A stretch of 64,000 nt of DNA from Bacillus marinisedimentorum (GCF_001644195.2 NZ_LWBL02000041.1:1-64000); one strand, 5' to 3'; positions 17,425-26,863 are shown, counted from the first letter of the stretch. Notes: generated from the letters alone by a model not told the origin. Numbers and translations: made by a program.

Positions 17425-17964
17425 TTATTGTTTTCCGCCGATGACTAGGTTCGGCTTAGTGATGGATGAGCTCGGCAGGCCTTTGATATCAGCGTTTTCG
17501 CCATATTTTTTGCGAAGTTCGTCAATCGGGCCGAATTCGATTGCCCGCATGATGCAGGAAGAAACGCATACCGGCTCTTCGCCGTTTTCCCTCAAGTCAA
17601 GGCAGGTATCGCACTTGGACATTTTCCCTAGTTCTTCATTGTATTGCGGTGCGCCGTACGGGCAGTTCCATTCACAGTATTTGCAGCCTGCACACTGGTC
17701 CTGATCGACAACGACAACGCCGTCTTCGTCCCGCTTGAACATGGCGCCGGTCGGACAGCCTTCCACACAGGCCGGGTTGTCGCAATGGTTGCAGGAAATC
17801 GATATATGCCAAAGGGCCGGTTTCGGGAAGGTGCCTTCTTCAAAGTCATAGACGCGCCTGAAGTTTCTGCCTACTTCAAGGTCATTTTTGTCTTTACATG
17901 CAACCGTACACGTTTTACAGCCGATGCATTCTGCCACGTTGATATAAAATCCCATTTGTGCCAT
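17425..17964 (-). CDS. DmsB-type four-cluster Fe-S subunit
   Basis: The 179-residue protein has the four cysteine groups of DmsB-type subunits: CIGCKTCTVACKDKN, CNHCDNPACVEGCPTGA, CAGCKYCEWNCPYGAP and CDTC...CVSSCIMRAIEFG. It passes electrons from the membrane anchor to the catalytic subunit. It has no signal of its own and would be exported with its Tat-bearing partner. The gene lies between the catalytic and anchor subunit genes with gaps of 19 and 15 bases. Confidence 0.9.
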   Translation of the reverse strand: MAQMGFYINVAECIGCKTCTVACKDKNDLEVGRNFRRVYDFEEGTFPKPALWHISISCNHCDNPACVEGCPTGAMFKRDEDGVVVVDQDQCAGCKYCEWNCPYGAPQYNEELGKMSKCDTCLDLRENGEEPVCVSSCIMRAIEFGPIDELRKKYGENADIKGLPSSSITKPNLVIGGKQ

Positions 17965-17983
17965 GAGTTATGCCCTCCTTTGA

Positions 17984-20557
17984 TCAAAATTTGATGACGC
18001 GCTGCGGCCACTTCATATCTTCTTCCAGTGGTTTACCGGTCCATTTTTCCAGGTTGCACCGGGCCAGGTTGAACCCTGAGGAACCTAATCCTTTTGGAAT
18101 GTGCGGGACAAACAGGTTGTCGGCCCCGGCCCGGTCAATACCTGTTTCTTCATCAATGTCGATCCACGCGCCATGCGGAAGGCCGATGACACCAGGGATC
18201 ATCGTTTCCGTCACTTTTGCCGGCCGAAGTGATTTTCCGAATTCATTGGACATCAGCACCGTGTCTCCGTCTTTGATGCCAAGTTCATCGGCATCTTTGC
18301 GGCTGAGGTAGACCGGGTTCGGCCATGCTTCGCGCAGTTGCGGGACATTGTCGAACGTGCTGTGCGACCTTCTTAAGTAGTGCGGATTGATGATTTGGTA
18401 AGGGTATTGACCCTTTTTCTTCGTTTTCCAGTTATCAAATGTGGACTCATAGCCATGCACTTTCGGTTCGTATACAGGAATCGGCTTGATCTCGGAATAT
18501 GCTTTTTTCGATAACTCGTTGACAGCCTTACAGTAGATTTCAAACTTGCCGCTTTCGCTTGAGACCGGGTTATTTTTCGGGTCATCGATGAAATCCTTGT
18601 AGGCGATGAAGCTGAAGTTGTCGCCTGGCTTTCTCGGCACCTGGTAAATGCCCTGTTCAATGAATTCTTTTAATGGGATGCGGCCTTGCTGCGGTTTGCC
18701 TTCAACGCCGCCAAATTCTTTGATGTCCTTTGCTGTGATGGTACATAACGGTTCATAATCGACACCGTTATCCTTCACGACCATGCTGCCGGCCAGCTGA
18801 TTGAAATATTGCTGCCTTTCTGAAAGCGGGAAGAATTCCTTTTTGTTCTTGCCGAGCTTCTCAACTAGTGCTTCGCCGATTTGCTGGTCTGTTTTTGATT
18901 CATATAGCGGTTCTATGATCTTGGACCATGTAATCAGGATTTCGCGGTTTCCGCCCTTTACCGCTCCTTCGGTTTCCCACTGGGTCGCAACCGGAAGGAC
19001 GATGTCGGCATATTTCGCATTTGTTGTTAACACGTAAGAATTGGCGACGACAAATTCGACTTTTCGGTGCGCTTCAATTCCTTTGGCGATGTTGCTTCGG
19101 GTTTGCAGCGTATTATTGTAGTTATGGTAGATGAACTGGATGTTCGCCTTGCGCTCGCCTTCATACCGCTGCAGGAACTTGCCATCTAAAACAGCGTCCC
19201 ATATTTCATTTTCATTGATCATATTGTCAATCGGATTTTCAGCAGACGGAGATCCTGAACCGCCGCCCTGAAGAAGATGCGGCCCCATGTTGCCGGCATA
19301 CTCCCAGCAGCTGACGCCTGTCATTTTGCCGGATCCACCCATTTGGCCGGTCATCATGCCGAGTGCAGAAAATGCCTGGACCCAGCCTTCACCGTTTGAA
19401 ATACGCGCTGGCGCCCATCCGGTCAGGAGGGCAACCCGATCCGTGCCGCCAATTTCCCGGGCCAGTTCCCGGATTTGATTCGGCTCGATGCCGCAAAGGT
19501 CAGAAGCCCATTCAGGCGATTTCGGCTGGCCGTCATACGTCCCGAGAATATAGTCTTTCAAGTTATCCTTTGGATCAGCGCCTTTCGGCATATGCTCTTT
19601 ATCAAAGCCAATTGTGTACTTATCAAGGAAATCCCATTTGACCAGCGGATTCGAAGCTGGATTGTCTTCATCAAGCAAGGTGTACATGATGCCGAAAGCG
19701 AGTGCGTCATCCGTTCCCGGCCGCACCGGTACCCAGTCTGCATCGAATACCCGGGCTGATTCAGAATACATCGGATCGATGGAAATGAACCTTGCCCCGG
19801 CTTTTTTCGCCTGCAGGAAGTTGTAGGTTGTGCTGCCCATCGTGCTCCAGGCCGGATTTGCCCCCCAAAGGACAATCAGCTGTGAGTTCCTTAAATCCAT
19901 GCGGTCATTAATTCCGTTGACAATCAGTCCTTCGCCGATTCCCATCTGCTCCCAAATCCAGCGCCAGGCGCCCCATGAAGAGCTGCCGTAGCAGGAACTG
20001 AAGCCGCCGACCGAGGCCAGTGCGTTGCGCACATTTGAGTCGCCGCCGGTAACAAGGATGGATTCATTTCCGTATTTGCCGGCGATGCGCTTCGCCTCTG
20101 AAGCTACGTGGCCAAGTGCCTCATCCCAGGAGATCCGCACCCACTGGTCGTTTCCGCGCAGTTCTTTTTTGCCTCCGCCAGGTGACCAGTTTTTACGTTT
20201 CATCGGGTATTTCAAGCGGTCTGCGCTGAATACCTGTTTCCGCTGGGAACGGCCGCGCAAACAGCCGCGCTGCTGCGGAAAATCAGGGCTGTCTTCATGC
20301 GTGTCGTCCGTTTTTTGGCGGATGACGACGCCATCCTTGATGAGGACTTTGTTCAGGCATCGGCTTCCGCAGTTATGCCAGCAAGCTGCCGTCTTCCAAA
20401 CTTCCCCTTCTTTTGTTTCACCCATCTTCGCTTCTGCCTTCTCGACCAACCCGCGGCTGACTGGGATTGCCGCTGTTGCTGCAACAGCTGAAGACCAGCC
20501 GATGAATGATCGTCTCGACATCTTGAAATCTCTTATTTTTTTCACAAGATCCAACAT
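17984..20557 (-). CDS. DmsA-type molybdopterin oxidoreductase with Tat signal
   Basis: The 857-residue catalytic subunit starts with a twin-arginine signal (SRRSFIGWS at residues 14-22, then a hydrophobic stretch ending near AEA), so it acts outside the membrane. Next come the CWHNCGSRC cluster motif, NDQWVRISWDEALGHVASEAKRIA, the VGGFSSCYGSSSWG region where the metal ligand serine is expected, and LWGANPAWSTMGS and SIDPMYSESARVFDADWVPVRPGTDDAL for the two cofactor halves. The family reduces DMSO, TMAO and related S- or N-oxides; selenate and chlorate reductases are relatives, so the true acceptor is open. GGAGGAGG lies before the ATG. Confidence 0.9.
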   Translation of the reverse strand: MLDLVKKIRDFKMSRRSFIGWSSAVAATAAIPVSRGLVEKAEAKMGETKEGEVWKTAACWHNCGSRCLNKVLIKDGVVIRQKTDDTHEDSPDFPQQRGCLRGRSQRKQVFSADRLKYPMKRKNWSPGGGKKELRGNDQWVRISWDEALGHVASEAKRIAGKYGNESILVTGGDSNVRNALASVGGFSSCYGSSSWGAWRWIWEQMGIGEGLIVNGINDRMDLRNSQLIVLWGANPAWSTMGSTTYNFLQAKKAGARFISIDPMYSESARVFDADWVPVRPGTDDALAFGIMYTLLDEDNPASNPLVKWDFLDKYTIGFDKEHMPKGADPKDNLKDYILGTYDGQPKSPEWASDLCGIEPNQIRELAREIGGTDRVALLTGWAPARISNGEGWVQAFSALGMMTGQMGGSGKMTGVSCWEYAGNMGPHLLQGGGSGSPSAENPIDNMINENEIWDAVLDGKFLQRYEGERKANIQFIYHNYNNTLQTRSNIAKGIEAHRKVEFVVANSYVLTTNAKYADIVLPVATQWETEGAVKGGNREILITWSKIIEPLYESKTDQQIGEALVEKLGKNKKEFFPLSERQQYFNQLAGSMVVKDNGVDYEPLCTITAKDIKEFGGVEGKPQQGRIPLKEFIEQGIYQVPRKPGDNFSFIAYKDFIDDPKNNPVSSESGKFEIYCKAVNELSKKAYSEIKPIPVYEPKVHGYESTFDNWKTKKKGQYPYQIINPHYLRRSHSTFDNVPQLREAWPNPVYLSRKDADELGIKDGDTVLMSNEFGKSLRPAKVTETMIPGVIGLPHGAWIDIDEETGIDRAGADNLFVPHIPKGLGSSGFNLARCNLEKWTGKPLEEDMKWPQRVIKF

Positions 20558-20575
20558 GATTGACCCTCCTCCTTT

Positions 20576-21298
20576 TTAGTTTTGGACCAATTCTATATTC
20601 AACAGTTCTGAAAGAACCTTTGAATCGATCTGCAGGTAATGCTGCAAAATCATTGCCAATCCTCTGTACAGGCCGGCATCCGCATGCTCGATTACCTTTT
20701 CCGCCAGTAAGGGGGCGAACCTGCCCAGATGTTGCTGGATGAACTTTTGTTGCTCGTCCAGCAAATACATAATTTCCGGAATGGATGTGTCCGTTTTTTC
20801 ACCAGCTGACTTGATGGCAAGCTGATTCAAGTGGTACATAAAGTCAAGTTCGAGCCCGATATGGTCATCCGCTTCCATCGAAAATGATGCGGTTTCATAG
20901 CCGTATTTTTTATAGAGCCCTCTCACCATCATCGTTGTTTCCTGGAATAGCAGCTGGTCGCTCGTCACATAGACCGATTCCCACGGGGATGCCGGTGTTT
21001 CAAACGGCCCGATGAACATTCTCGTGTAATCCCAATGCAAGTCCTCATAATGTTTCTCAATTTTACCCGGATTGTGGTCCGCCAGGTAACGCTTCACTTC
21101 CTGGATGCCAGCTTGAATGCCCTCCGATTCTTCACGGAACGGAAAAATATCAATCATATTGTGCTGGATGAAGTGTTTCACGTATTCCCTGGACGGCTCT
21201 TCGAGAAAAAATCTTCGCAAAATGTCGTAGGCGAATTCCCTGGCGTAAAATATATTCAACACATCGTCTACTCTAAGCACCTGTTTTACCGGTGGCAT
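20576..21298 (-). CDS. TorD/DmsD-type chaperone
   Basis: The roughly 240-residue helical protein matches the TorD family of assembly chaperones: YAREFAYDILRRFFLEEPSREY near the N-terminus and the family-typical HWDYTRMFIGPFETPASPWESVY motif near residue 100. It would bind the Tat signal and guide cofactor insertion before export of the catalytic subunit. It lies 18 bases upstream of that gene. The ATG at 21298 is better placed after AGGA than the ATG at 21307. Confidence 0.9.
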   Translation of the reverse strand: MPPVKQVLRVDDVLNIFYAREFAYDILRRFFLEEPSREYVKHFIQHNMIDIFPFREESEGIQAGIQEVKRYLADHNPGKIEKHYEDLHWDYTRMFIGPFETPASPWESVYVTSDQLLFQETTMMVRGLYKKYGYETASFSMEADDHIGLELDFMYHLNQLAIKSAGEKTDTSIPEIMYLLDEQQKFIQQHLGRFAPLLAEKVIEHADAGLYRGLAMILQHYLQIDSKVLSELLNIELVQN

Positions 21299-21316
21299 AT
21301 CGATCATCCTTTCTCC

Positions 21317-22636
21317 CTAGATTCTTGCAAGCTCAAATTCTTTTACGTCGGCCAATTCAAGATTCACTTCCTTGATGCTTCTTTCATAGCGTGCCGTTTC
21401 GATGACATTAGATGAAATGATGACATCGATGTCTTTATGACGAAGCAGCGGAATGGCCTCTACTGAAAATTGCAGGAAGTCATACTCAGTATTATCAATG
21501 AACGGCATATTCCGTTTTTCGAGCGTTTTCCGGACGGACCGTTTGTCTTTCCCAAATACTTTGGCCGTTTTGAAATAGTAATCATGTTGTGAGAACGTAT
21601 AGGTTGCATCAAGTGTTTGATCATGGTTTTGTTGATAGATTTGGCCTGTAAATTTATTTTCAAGAGAACAGTAGTGAACTCCCATTTCGAAATCCTGCTC
21701 GATTGCGAATTGAACGAGTTCGTGGCAAAGGGCCTCACTTTCCGCAACAGCAAGTCCGCCTGCATACCAGAAGTTGTAGTAGACTTCATATGGCGGGTTT
21801 TTAAGGGAAAACCCCCTGTCTTTAAACGGCTTCGGATTCTCAAGCGGAAAACAAAATTCAAGCAAATTGATTCCGAAGATACCCAGTTCCTCCAGATCAC
21901 ACAAAAGCTCTTTCATTGCCTCGCCAGTTCCGGGGATAACCGGCATTTCCACGAGGACATCCGGAATGTATTTCTTCGCAAGGCCGATCTGGCGTAAAAT
22001 GTGCTTTTGCTTGGAATGCTGGTCTTCCATTTTGATACTGAAACGGATTTCATTTAATCCTGCATCTTTTAACCTTTGCAGGATTTCCTCCGTCAACAGG
22101 TCGCCGGCCGTATATAACCTCGTATGAACGCCAGGTGCCCGCCGGTTCGCCAGCTCAAAAAAGGAAATGGCCTCTTCTGCATGAAGGAGTGGTTCACCGC
22201 CAGTCAGCGCCAAATGCGTCAGCTTTGTGCCCTGATTCAAGATGCTCTCCAATTCGCCGTTCACATTTTTGGTATGCTGCAAATAAAAATGATAGTTGTC
22301 CTGGTTTTTGTTAAAGCAGAAGTAACAGTCGCGGTGGCACTTCAGTGAGACAAAACTTGTATAACTGCCGGTGCCGGTCTGGCATGCTTCACAGGCACTT
22401 GAAATCCGGTTTCTGTTCAGGATGCTTTTGTCATTATTTCTGAAAAAGGCTCCATTTTCCTTAAGCTGCCGGACCCGATTCTCTTTTACCGTAGAACCTG
22501 ACTCATTTTCAAACGGCAGCCCGAATTGTTCGATGTGCTTCAGTGTGCTTTTTTCGACCGTGTCATATATGTCCAGGTAATTCAGCAGCGCCTTATTTCT
22601 GCTATGTTCCATCTGCTTTCGTGTAAGAATCCCCAT
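21317..22636 (-). CDS. Radical SAM protein of unknown role in the molybdoenzyme operon
   Basis: The roughly 439-residue protein has the radical SAM motif CHRDCYFCF (CxxxCxxC) after SFVSLK, near residue 105, and the GGEP-type motif LTGGEPLLH. An extra CEACQTG pair lies just before the radical SAM core, which could bind another metal. The C-terminal third has an FAIEQDFEMGVHYCSLENK segment. It is the first gene of the operon with the chaperone and the DmsABC-type subunits, so a role in maturing that enzyme or its cofactor is plausible; known molybdopterin synthesis uses MoaA, which this is not. The ATG at 22636 follows GGAAGGTG. Confidence 0.8.
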   Translation of the reverse strand: MGILTRKQMEHSRNKALLNYLDIYDTVEKSTLKHIEQFGLPFENESGSTVKENRVRQLKENGAFFRNNDKSILNRNRISSACEACQTGTGSYTSFVSLKCHRDCYFCFNKNQDNYHFYLQHTKNVNGELESILNQGTKLTHLALTGGEPLLHAEEAISFFELANRRAPGVHTRLYTAGDLLTEEILQRLKDAGLNEIRFSIKMEDQHSKQKHILRQIGLAKKYIPDVLVEMPVIPGTGEAMKELLCDLEELGIFGINLLEFCFPLENPKPFKDRGFSLKNPPYEVYYNFWYAGGLAVAESEALCHELVQFAIEQDFEMGVHYCSLENKFTGQIYQQNHDQTLDATYTFSQHDYYFKTAKVFGKDKRSVRKTLEKRNMPFIDNTEYDFLQFSVEAIPLLRHKDIDVIISSNVIETARYERSIKEVNLELADVKEFELARI

Positions 22637-22697
22637 CGGATTCACCTTCCTCGTTTTCGTAGACTATCATCCGGATACAAAGCGAACACGAACAGTT

Positions 22698-22713
22698 TGT
22701 GAACCATTTCACT
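22698..22713. promoter_or_regulatory. FNR/CRP-like site upstream of the radical SAM-DmsABC-type operon
   Basis: TGTGAACCATTTCACT has the TGTGA-N6-TCACT form of the Bacillus Fnr box. It lies about 62-78 bases upstream of the operon's first start codon, near where a class II activator would sit. Oxygen-controlled expression would fit an anaerobic reductase. Confidence 0.55.
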
Positions 22714-22934
22714 TGATAGTTCAATTATAAACAACTCCGCTCCCCCTTTATATGGGCTCGGTGTACGAAGATTGGACGGCCGTTTTGTGCATGCAATACA
22801 TAGGGATTTGTCAGATCGGTGACAATGCAGTGCCCCTTCCGCATTACGATTCTGTGAAAGAGATTGTCCTTCTCACGGCATTGGAATAAGATGGGGTTAG
22901 TGACATAAGAAGTCAAGAAAGGATTCGTGATTTC

Positions 22935-24155
22935 ATGAAAGATCCAGTGTCCATCCCTGATATCGCCCATTCATTGCTCACTTCTTCACATGAAGGTGTT
23001 TCTTCTTTGACTGCACAGCTTTCTAAGGAGCTTTCACTGCCCGTTCTTGTAACGAATCAGCATTTCCAGCTCATTGCATCCGCTTCATTGCCTGACGGAA
23101 CAAATACAGACTCTATCCTGGCAATCGAACAGATGGACATGTATGAACACAGCAGCATGTCCAAATGCCGGATCACAATGACTGAAACGTTTTTCCATTG
23201 TTGCAGGGTCCCGATTATCCATAAGGCAGATACGGTCGGTTACCTCTTGCTGGTGGATGAACATGAGCGTCTAAACCCGGAATCATGCCAATCCCTCCTC
23301 GAGTACACCGCCTCCCTTTTAGCCATTCAACTCCATAAAAAAATTGAACTCCGCCAGGAAAAGATGAATTTCAAAAAGCCGTTTCTATTCGATTTGCTGT
23401 ACGGAAATATAAAGGACAGACAAGAAATCATTGAGTATGGAAAGGTATGGGGCTGGGACTTCACCATCCCCCAAACAGCCATTGTCTTCTCACTTGTGGA
23501 CTTTACACATGTGTCATCAGATAAAAAACTGGCAGAAAAGCTTCTTTACATCGTTGAGAAAACGCTCCTAGGGCACAACATGAAACCGGTCACGATGTTA
23601 AAGCAAAACCAGGTGACAGCGATAGTGGCAACGGAACACGAAACAGCAGAACAAACTACTTCTCTTTTGGAAGCGCTTGCCGCTTCGGTCATCAAGCAAA
23701 TGCACAGCCTTCATGCTGACCGGACGTCCGCATGCGGACTCGGGAAAACGTACCATAACCCGACAGATCTGTTTCGCAGCTTTCAGGAGGCGAAAGTGGC
23801 GCTGGAAATCGGCCAATTGCTGAAGATTCCGATTCCGTTTTTTACCGACCTCGGCCTTGAGAGAATCTTATATAAGCATGATCTGCAAGAACTGAAAGAA
23901 TTTTATCAATCAAGCCTTGGCGACTTGATTCTCTATGATGAAAACCACCACACCGATCTGGCGGAAACACTCGAGTCCTTTGCCGCCAACCAATTTGAAA
24001 TGACAGCGACCGCCAATGCGCTGTTCTTGCACCGGAACACTTTGCGGTACCGCTTGAAAAAGACGGAAGAAATATTGGGCTTGAAACTGGATGATTGGAA
24101 TAATAGATTGAAAATCGTGGCTGCATTCAAAATTAAACAACTGCGGAAAATATAA
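22935..24155 (+). CDS. PucR/CdaR-type transcriptional regulator
   Basis: The 406-residue protein ends in the PucR-type helix-turn-helix (TANALFLHRNTLRYRLKKTEEILGL), preceded by a GGDEF-like middle region with FRSFQEAKVALEIGQLL and an N-terminal part with a possible GAF-like fold (LSKELSLPVLVTNQHFQLIASAS). Members sense small molecules such as purine intermediates or sugars and activate neighbouring genes. It stands between two molybdoenzyme gene groups, divergent from one and 20 bases upstream of the other, so it probably controls the second and perhaps both. The effector is unknown. Confidence 0.85.
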   Translation: MKDPVSIPDIAHSLLTSSHEGVSSLTAQLSKELSLPVLVTNQHFQLIASASLPDGTNTDSILAIEQMDMYEHSSMSKCRITMTETFFHCCRVPIIHKADTVGYLLLVDEHERLNPESCQSLLEYTASLLAIQLHKKIELRQEKMNFKKPFLFDLLYGNIKDRQEIIEYGKVWGWDFTIPQTAIVFSLVDFTHVSSDKKLAEKLLYIVEKTLLGHNMKPVTMLKQNQVTAIVATEHETAEQTTSLLEALAASVIKQMHSLHADRTSACGLGKTYHNPTDLFRSFQEAKVALEIGQLLKIPIPFFTDLGLERILYKHDLQELKEFYQSSLGDLILYDENHHTDLAETLESFAANQFEMTATANALFLHRNTLRYRLKKTEEILGLKLDDWNNRLKIVAAFKIKQLRKI

Positions 24156-24175
24156 GTGCAGGGTGGAGATTCATT

Positions 24176-26197
24176 ATGAAAGACGGCATTTATCGCAACA
24201 GTTGCCCGCGGAACTGCTATGGGACATGCGGGATTCTGTCCCATGTGGAAAATAACAAACTGATCAAGGTAACAGGTAATCCTAATCATGGCTATACGAA
24301 GGGAAAACTTTGCGCAAAAGGATACGCCTATACCGAATTTGTATACAGCCCCCATCGTTTGAAATATCCGATGATGCAAACGCCAAGGGGATCTGGCAAC
24401 TGGCAGCGAATCTCCTGGGATGAAGCCTATTCACGCATCGCCGAGAAAATGATTGAGCTGAACCGCCGTTATGGCTCCAATCTTGCATCAGGCTATAATA
24501 AATTTTCCGGAAACCTTGGTTTATTGCATTATGCAACGGAAGGCATGTTCAACAGCATCGGCCCGCATACAAAGCCAGTCGGGAACCCATGTGCGCTGAC
24601 CGGTAAATCTGCCTTTAACCGTTCTTTCCATAAAAGTTACAGCTCGGTGCCTGAAGATATGCAAGGTGCAAACTTAATCGTTCTCTGGGGTGCAAACCCG
24701 GCCGTGACCAATGTCCACCAGATGAAATTCATTTACGGAGCAAGGCGCCGCGGGGCAAAACTGGTCGTCATTGACCCGATTTTTACGAAAACCGCCCAAA
24801 AAGCAGACCTTTATATTCAAATCCAACCGGGAACAGATATGTGGCTTGCACTTGGCATTGCAAAAATACTTTTGCAAGAGGAAAAATACGCAGAAGAATT
24901 TGTGGAACGTCACTCCGAAGGCTGGGCGGTGTTCAAACACTGGCTTGAAACTGAACTTGAACTGGAGTATGTACATGAAAAAACAGGCGTATCGCTTGAA
25001 GCGATATGCGAACTCAGCAGCTTATATGCTTCAATCAAGCCTGCCGCTACGTGGGCCGGACTTGGAATCCAGCGCACTTGCAACGGAAGTAACAGCATCG
25101 AAGCGATAAACAGCCTTGTCGCTATGACCGGAAACCTTACAGAACCGAATGGCGGGCTATATTACATGCACTTTGATGTGGAAAAGTTCCCGTGTGCCCT
25201 CTTGCATCATCAAGGTCCGCAACATCCGGTCATTAAATCTTCAAGGGAAGCGGAAATCAGTAATCTGGCAGAAAATGCGCTGAAATTTAATGATCCGCCG
25301 CTAAAACTGTTATGGATCGCATCACGCAATATCCTGACGCAAGATACGAACTTGAACGCTTGGCAGGAACTGCTGGACCAACTTGAACTAGTCGTCACCG
25401 TTGATCTTTTCATGACCAAAACAGCGCAGCAATCGGATATCGTGCTGCCTGCCGCCACCCATTTTGAAGAAGAAGATTTGAATATCGGATACTGGCATTA
25501 TTGGCTATCACTCAATCAAAAAGCGATACCCCCTTATTATGAAGCAAAGAGCGATTTGCAGATTGCCAGGGAACTTACGCAAAAACTAAATGAACGTTCA
25601 CCGTCGTTTTCCAACTTCCCTGCTGATAAAGAACCCATCGATTGGATCAAGGATGAACTGACTCCAGAAATCATGCAGCGTTACGGCATTTCCTGTATAG
25701 AAGACCTTATGGAACGTCCTTTCCATAAAAAAGGAGAGCCGTTGTTTTCAGATATGAAGGAGAAGTTCCATTTCTTTTTATCAATCGGCAGTGAGCTGCC
25801 GGAGAAAGATTCAGCAGGTTCACGGCAAAATAGGAGGGCATTCCGTCTCATATCTCCTCAGTCCCTATTAAAAATCCATTCGCAATATGAATGGCTGAGC
25901 TGGCTTCACCCCCGGGAAAATAAAGAAGCTTATGTCCAAATATCCCGTAGTGCTGCAGCTGATTTAAAATTAGATGAAAATATGAAAGTGGAAATTTTCA
26001 ACGAACACGGAAAGGTGATCAGGCGGGTAAAAATAAATCCATTATTACCTTCACATACAATACTGGCAACTCAGGGCGGGCAACATCCGATCAATCAGCT
26101 GATCAAGGAAGACGGCAAACAGCGGGAACAGGAAGCCAGCTCTTATTTTTACGATAGCCTGGTAAACATACGGAAATGGAGGGAGCCAGATGTTTAA
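24176..26197 (+). CDS. Molybdopterin oxidoreductase without Tat signal
   Basis: The 673-residue protein begins directly with the cluster motif CPRNCYGTCG, has RISWDEAYSRIAEKMIELN, LWGANPAVTNVHQMKF, a cofactor-binding VIDPIFTKTAQKADLYIQIQPGTDMWLALG and a C-terminal molybdopterin dinucleotide domain (AYVQISRSAAADLKLDE). No export signal is present, so it probably works in the cytosol. The metal ligand region GNPCALTGKSAF holds a cysteine. It belongs to the DMSO-reductase superfamily but not clearly to DmsA; the substrate is open. A GGTGGAG site precedes the ATG and the Fe-S partner gene overlaps its end by 8 bases. Confidence 0.85.
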   Translation: MKDGIYRNSCPRNCYGTCGILSHVENNKLIKVTGNPNHGYTKGKLCAKGYAYTEFVYSPHRLKYPMMQTPRGSGNWQRISWDEAYSRIAEKMIELNRRYGSNLASGYNKFSGNLGLLHYATEGMFNSIGPHTKPVGNPCALTGKSAFNRSFHKSYSSVPEDMQGANLIVLWGANPAVTNVHQMKFIYGARRRGAKLVVIDPIFTKTAQKADLYIQIQPGTDMWLALGIAKILLQEEKYAEEFVERHSEGWAVFKHWLETELELEYVHEKTGVSLEAICELSSLYASIKPAATWAGLGIQRTCNGSNSIEAINSLVAMTGNLTEPNGGLYYMHFDVEKFPCALLHHQGPQHPVIKSSREAEISNLAENALKFNDPPLKLLWIASRNILTQDTNLNAWQELLDQLELVVTVDLFMTKTAQQSDIVLPAATHFEEEDLNIGYWHYWLSLNQKAIPPYYEAKSDLQIARELTQKLNERSPSFSNFPADKEPIDWIKDELTPEIMQRYGISCIEDLMERPFHKKGEPLFSDMKEKFHFFLSIGSELPEKDSAGSRQNRRAFRLISPQSLLKIHSQYEWLSWLHPRENKEAYVQISRSAAADLKLDENMKVEIFNEHGKVIRRVKINPLLPSHTILATQGGQHPINQLIKEDGKQREQEASSYFYDSLVNIRKWREPDV

Positions 26198-26729
26198 AGA
26201 AGTCGGCTTCAGCTTTAATGCTGATGACTGCATAGGCTGCAAAGCATGTGAAATCGCTTGTAAAAACGAAAACCAGACTCCTACGCATATATCCTGGAGA
26301 AAAGTCAGCCAACCTGCACCTGAAATTTTTCTCTCCATTTCCTGTAACCACTGTGACAGCCCGGAGTGTTTCCGGGTTTGTCCCGAAAATGCATTCACCA
26401 AACGGAGGGATGGGATTGTTGTTATTGATGACAGTCTATGCAACGGCTGCCAATTGTGCGTATCCGCCTGTCCGTACGGTGCACCGCAATTCAACCAGGA
26501 AAACCACAAAGTCAGCAAGTGCCAAATGTGTTATCCGCGGCAGGATGCGGGACTCGAACCCGCCTGTGTTGATTCATGCACGACAGGGGCACTCCAGCTC
26601 ATTGATCTACTTACATTCAGCGACCCTGACACACTCAACACAATTATCGGATTCCCGGATACCAACCTAACGAACCCCTCCATCGTTTTCTATCCGGTAA
26701 AACCACGAAAACGGTATTTTTTGGAGTAG
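26190..26729 (+). CDS. DmsB-like Fe-S electron transfer subunit of the second molybdoenzyme
   Basis: The 179-residue protein has four ferredoxin-type groups: CIGCKACEIACKNEN, CNHCDSPECFRVCPENA, CNGCQLCVSACPYGAP and CQMC...CVDSCTTGALQL. It would carry electrons to or from the preceding catalytic subunit. The start overlaps that gene by 8 bases, with GGAGGG inside its end, so translation is coupled. No membrane anchor gene follows, unlike the other system in this window. Confidence 0.9.
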   Translation: MFKEVGFSFNADDCIGCKACEIACKNENQTPTHISWRKVSQPAPEIFLSISCNHCDSPECFRVCPENAFTKRRDGIVVIDDSLCNGCQLCVSACPYGAPQFNQENHKVSKCQMCYPRQDAGLEPACVDSCTTGALQLIDLLTFSDPDTLNTIIGFPDTNLTNPSIVFYPVKPRKRYFLE

Positions 26730-26735
26730 ACTTCG

Positions 26736-26799
26736 ACGGGTGCCAGGCACCCGTCGGAATATGTCGATAGTCGACAAAACTCGAGGAGTGACAGGCACT
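26736..26799. repeat. Palindromic dispersed repeat, copy 1
   Basis: This stretch has GACGGGTGCCTGGCACCCGTC-like arms (26736-26756, seen as GACGGGTGCC and GGCACCCGTC), then TGTCGATAGTCGACA (26762-26776) and AGTGACAGGCAC (26788-26799). The last two parts recur in the same order at 30567-30625. Confidence 0.6.
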
Positions 26800-26810
26800 T
26801 TACCAACACA

Positions 26811-26859
26811 AAACAGGGGACGGTTCTGCTGCTACAACAGCTCAGACCGTCCCCTGTTT
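26811..26859. terminator. Long hairpin between convergent genes, probable bidirectional terminator
   Basis: AAACAGGGGACGGT (26811-26824) pairs perfectly with ACCGTCCCCTGTTT (26846-26859), giving a 14-base stem. It lies between the Fe-S subunit gene and the convergent helicase gene. There is only a short T-run, so it may be a repeat-derived hairpin rather than a classical terminator. Confidence 0.5.
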
Positions 26860-26863
26860 CACT

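Noticed and set aside
17980-17997. TTTGATCAAAATTTGATG near the start of the Fe-S subunit gene resembles the sigma-54 activator site
   Set aside because: It has only one full TGATCA half-site, lies over the end of the catalytic subunit gene and has no -24/-12 promoter beside it.
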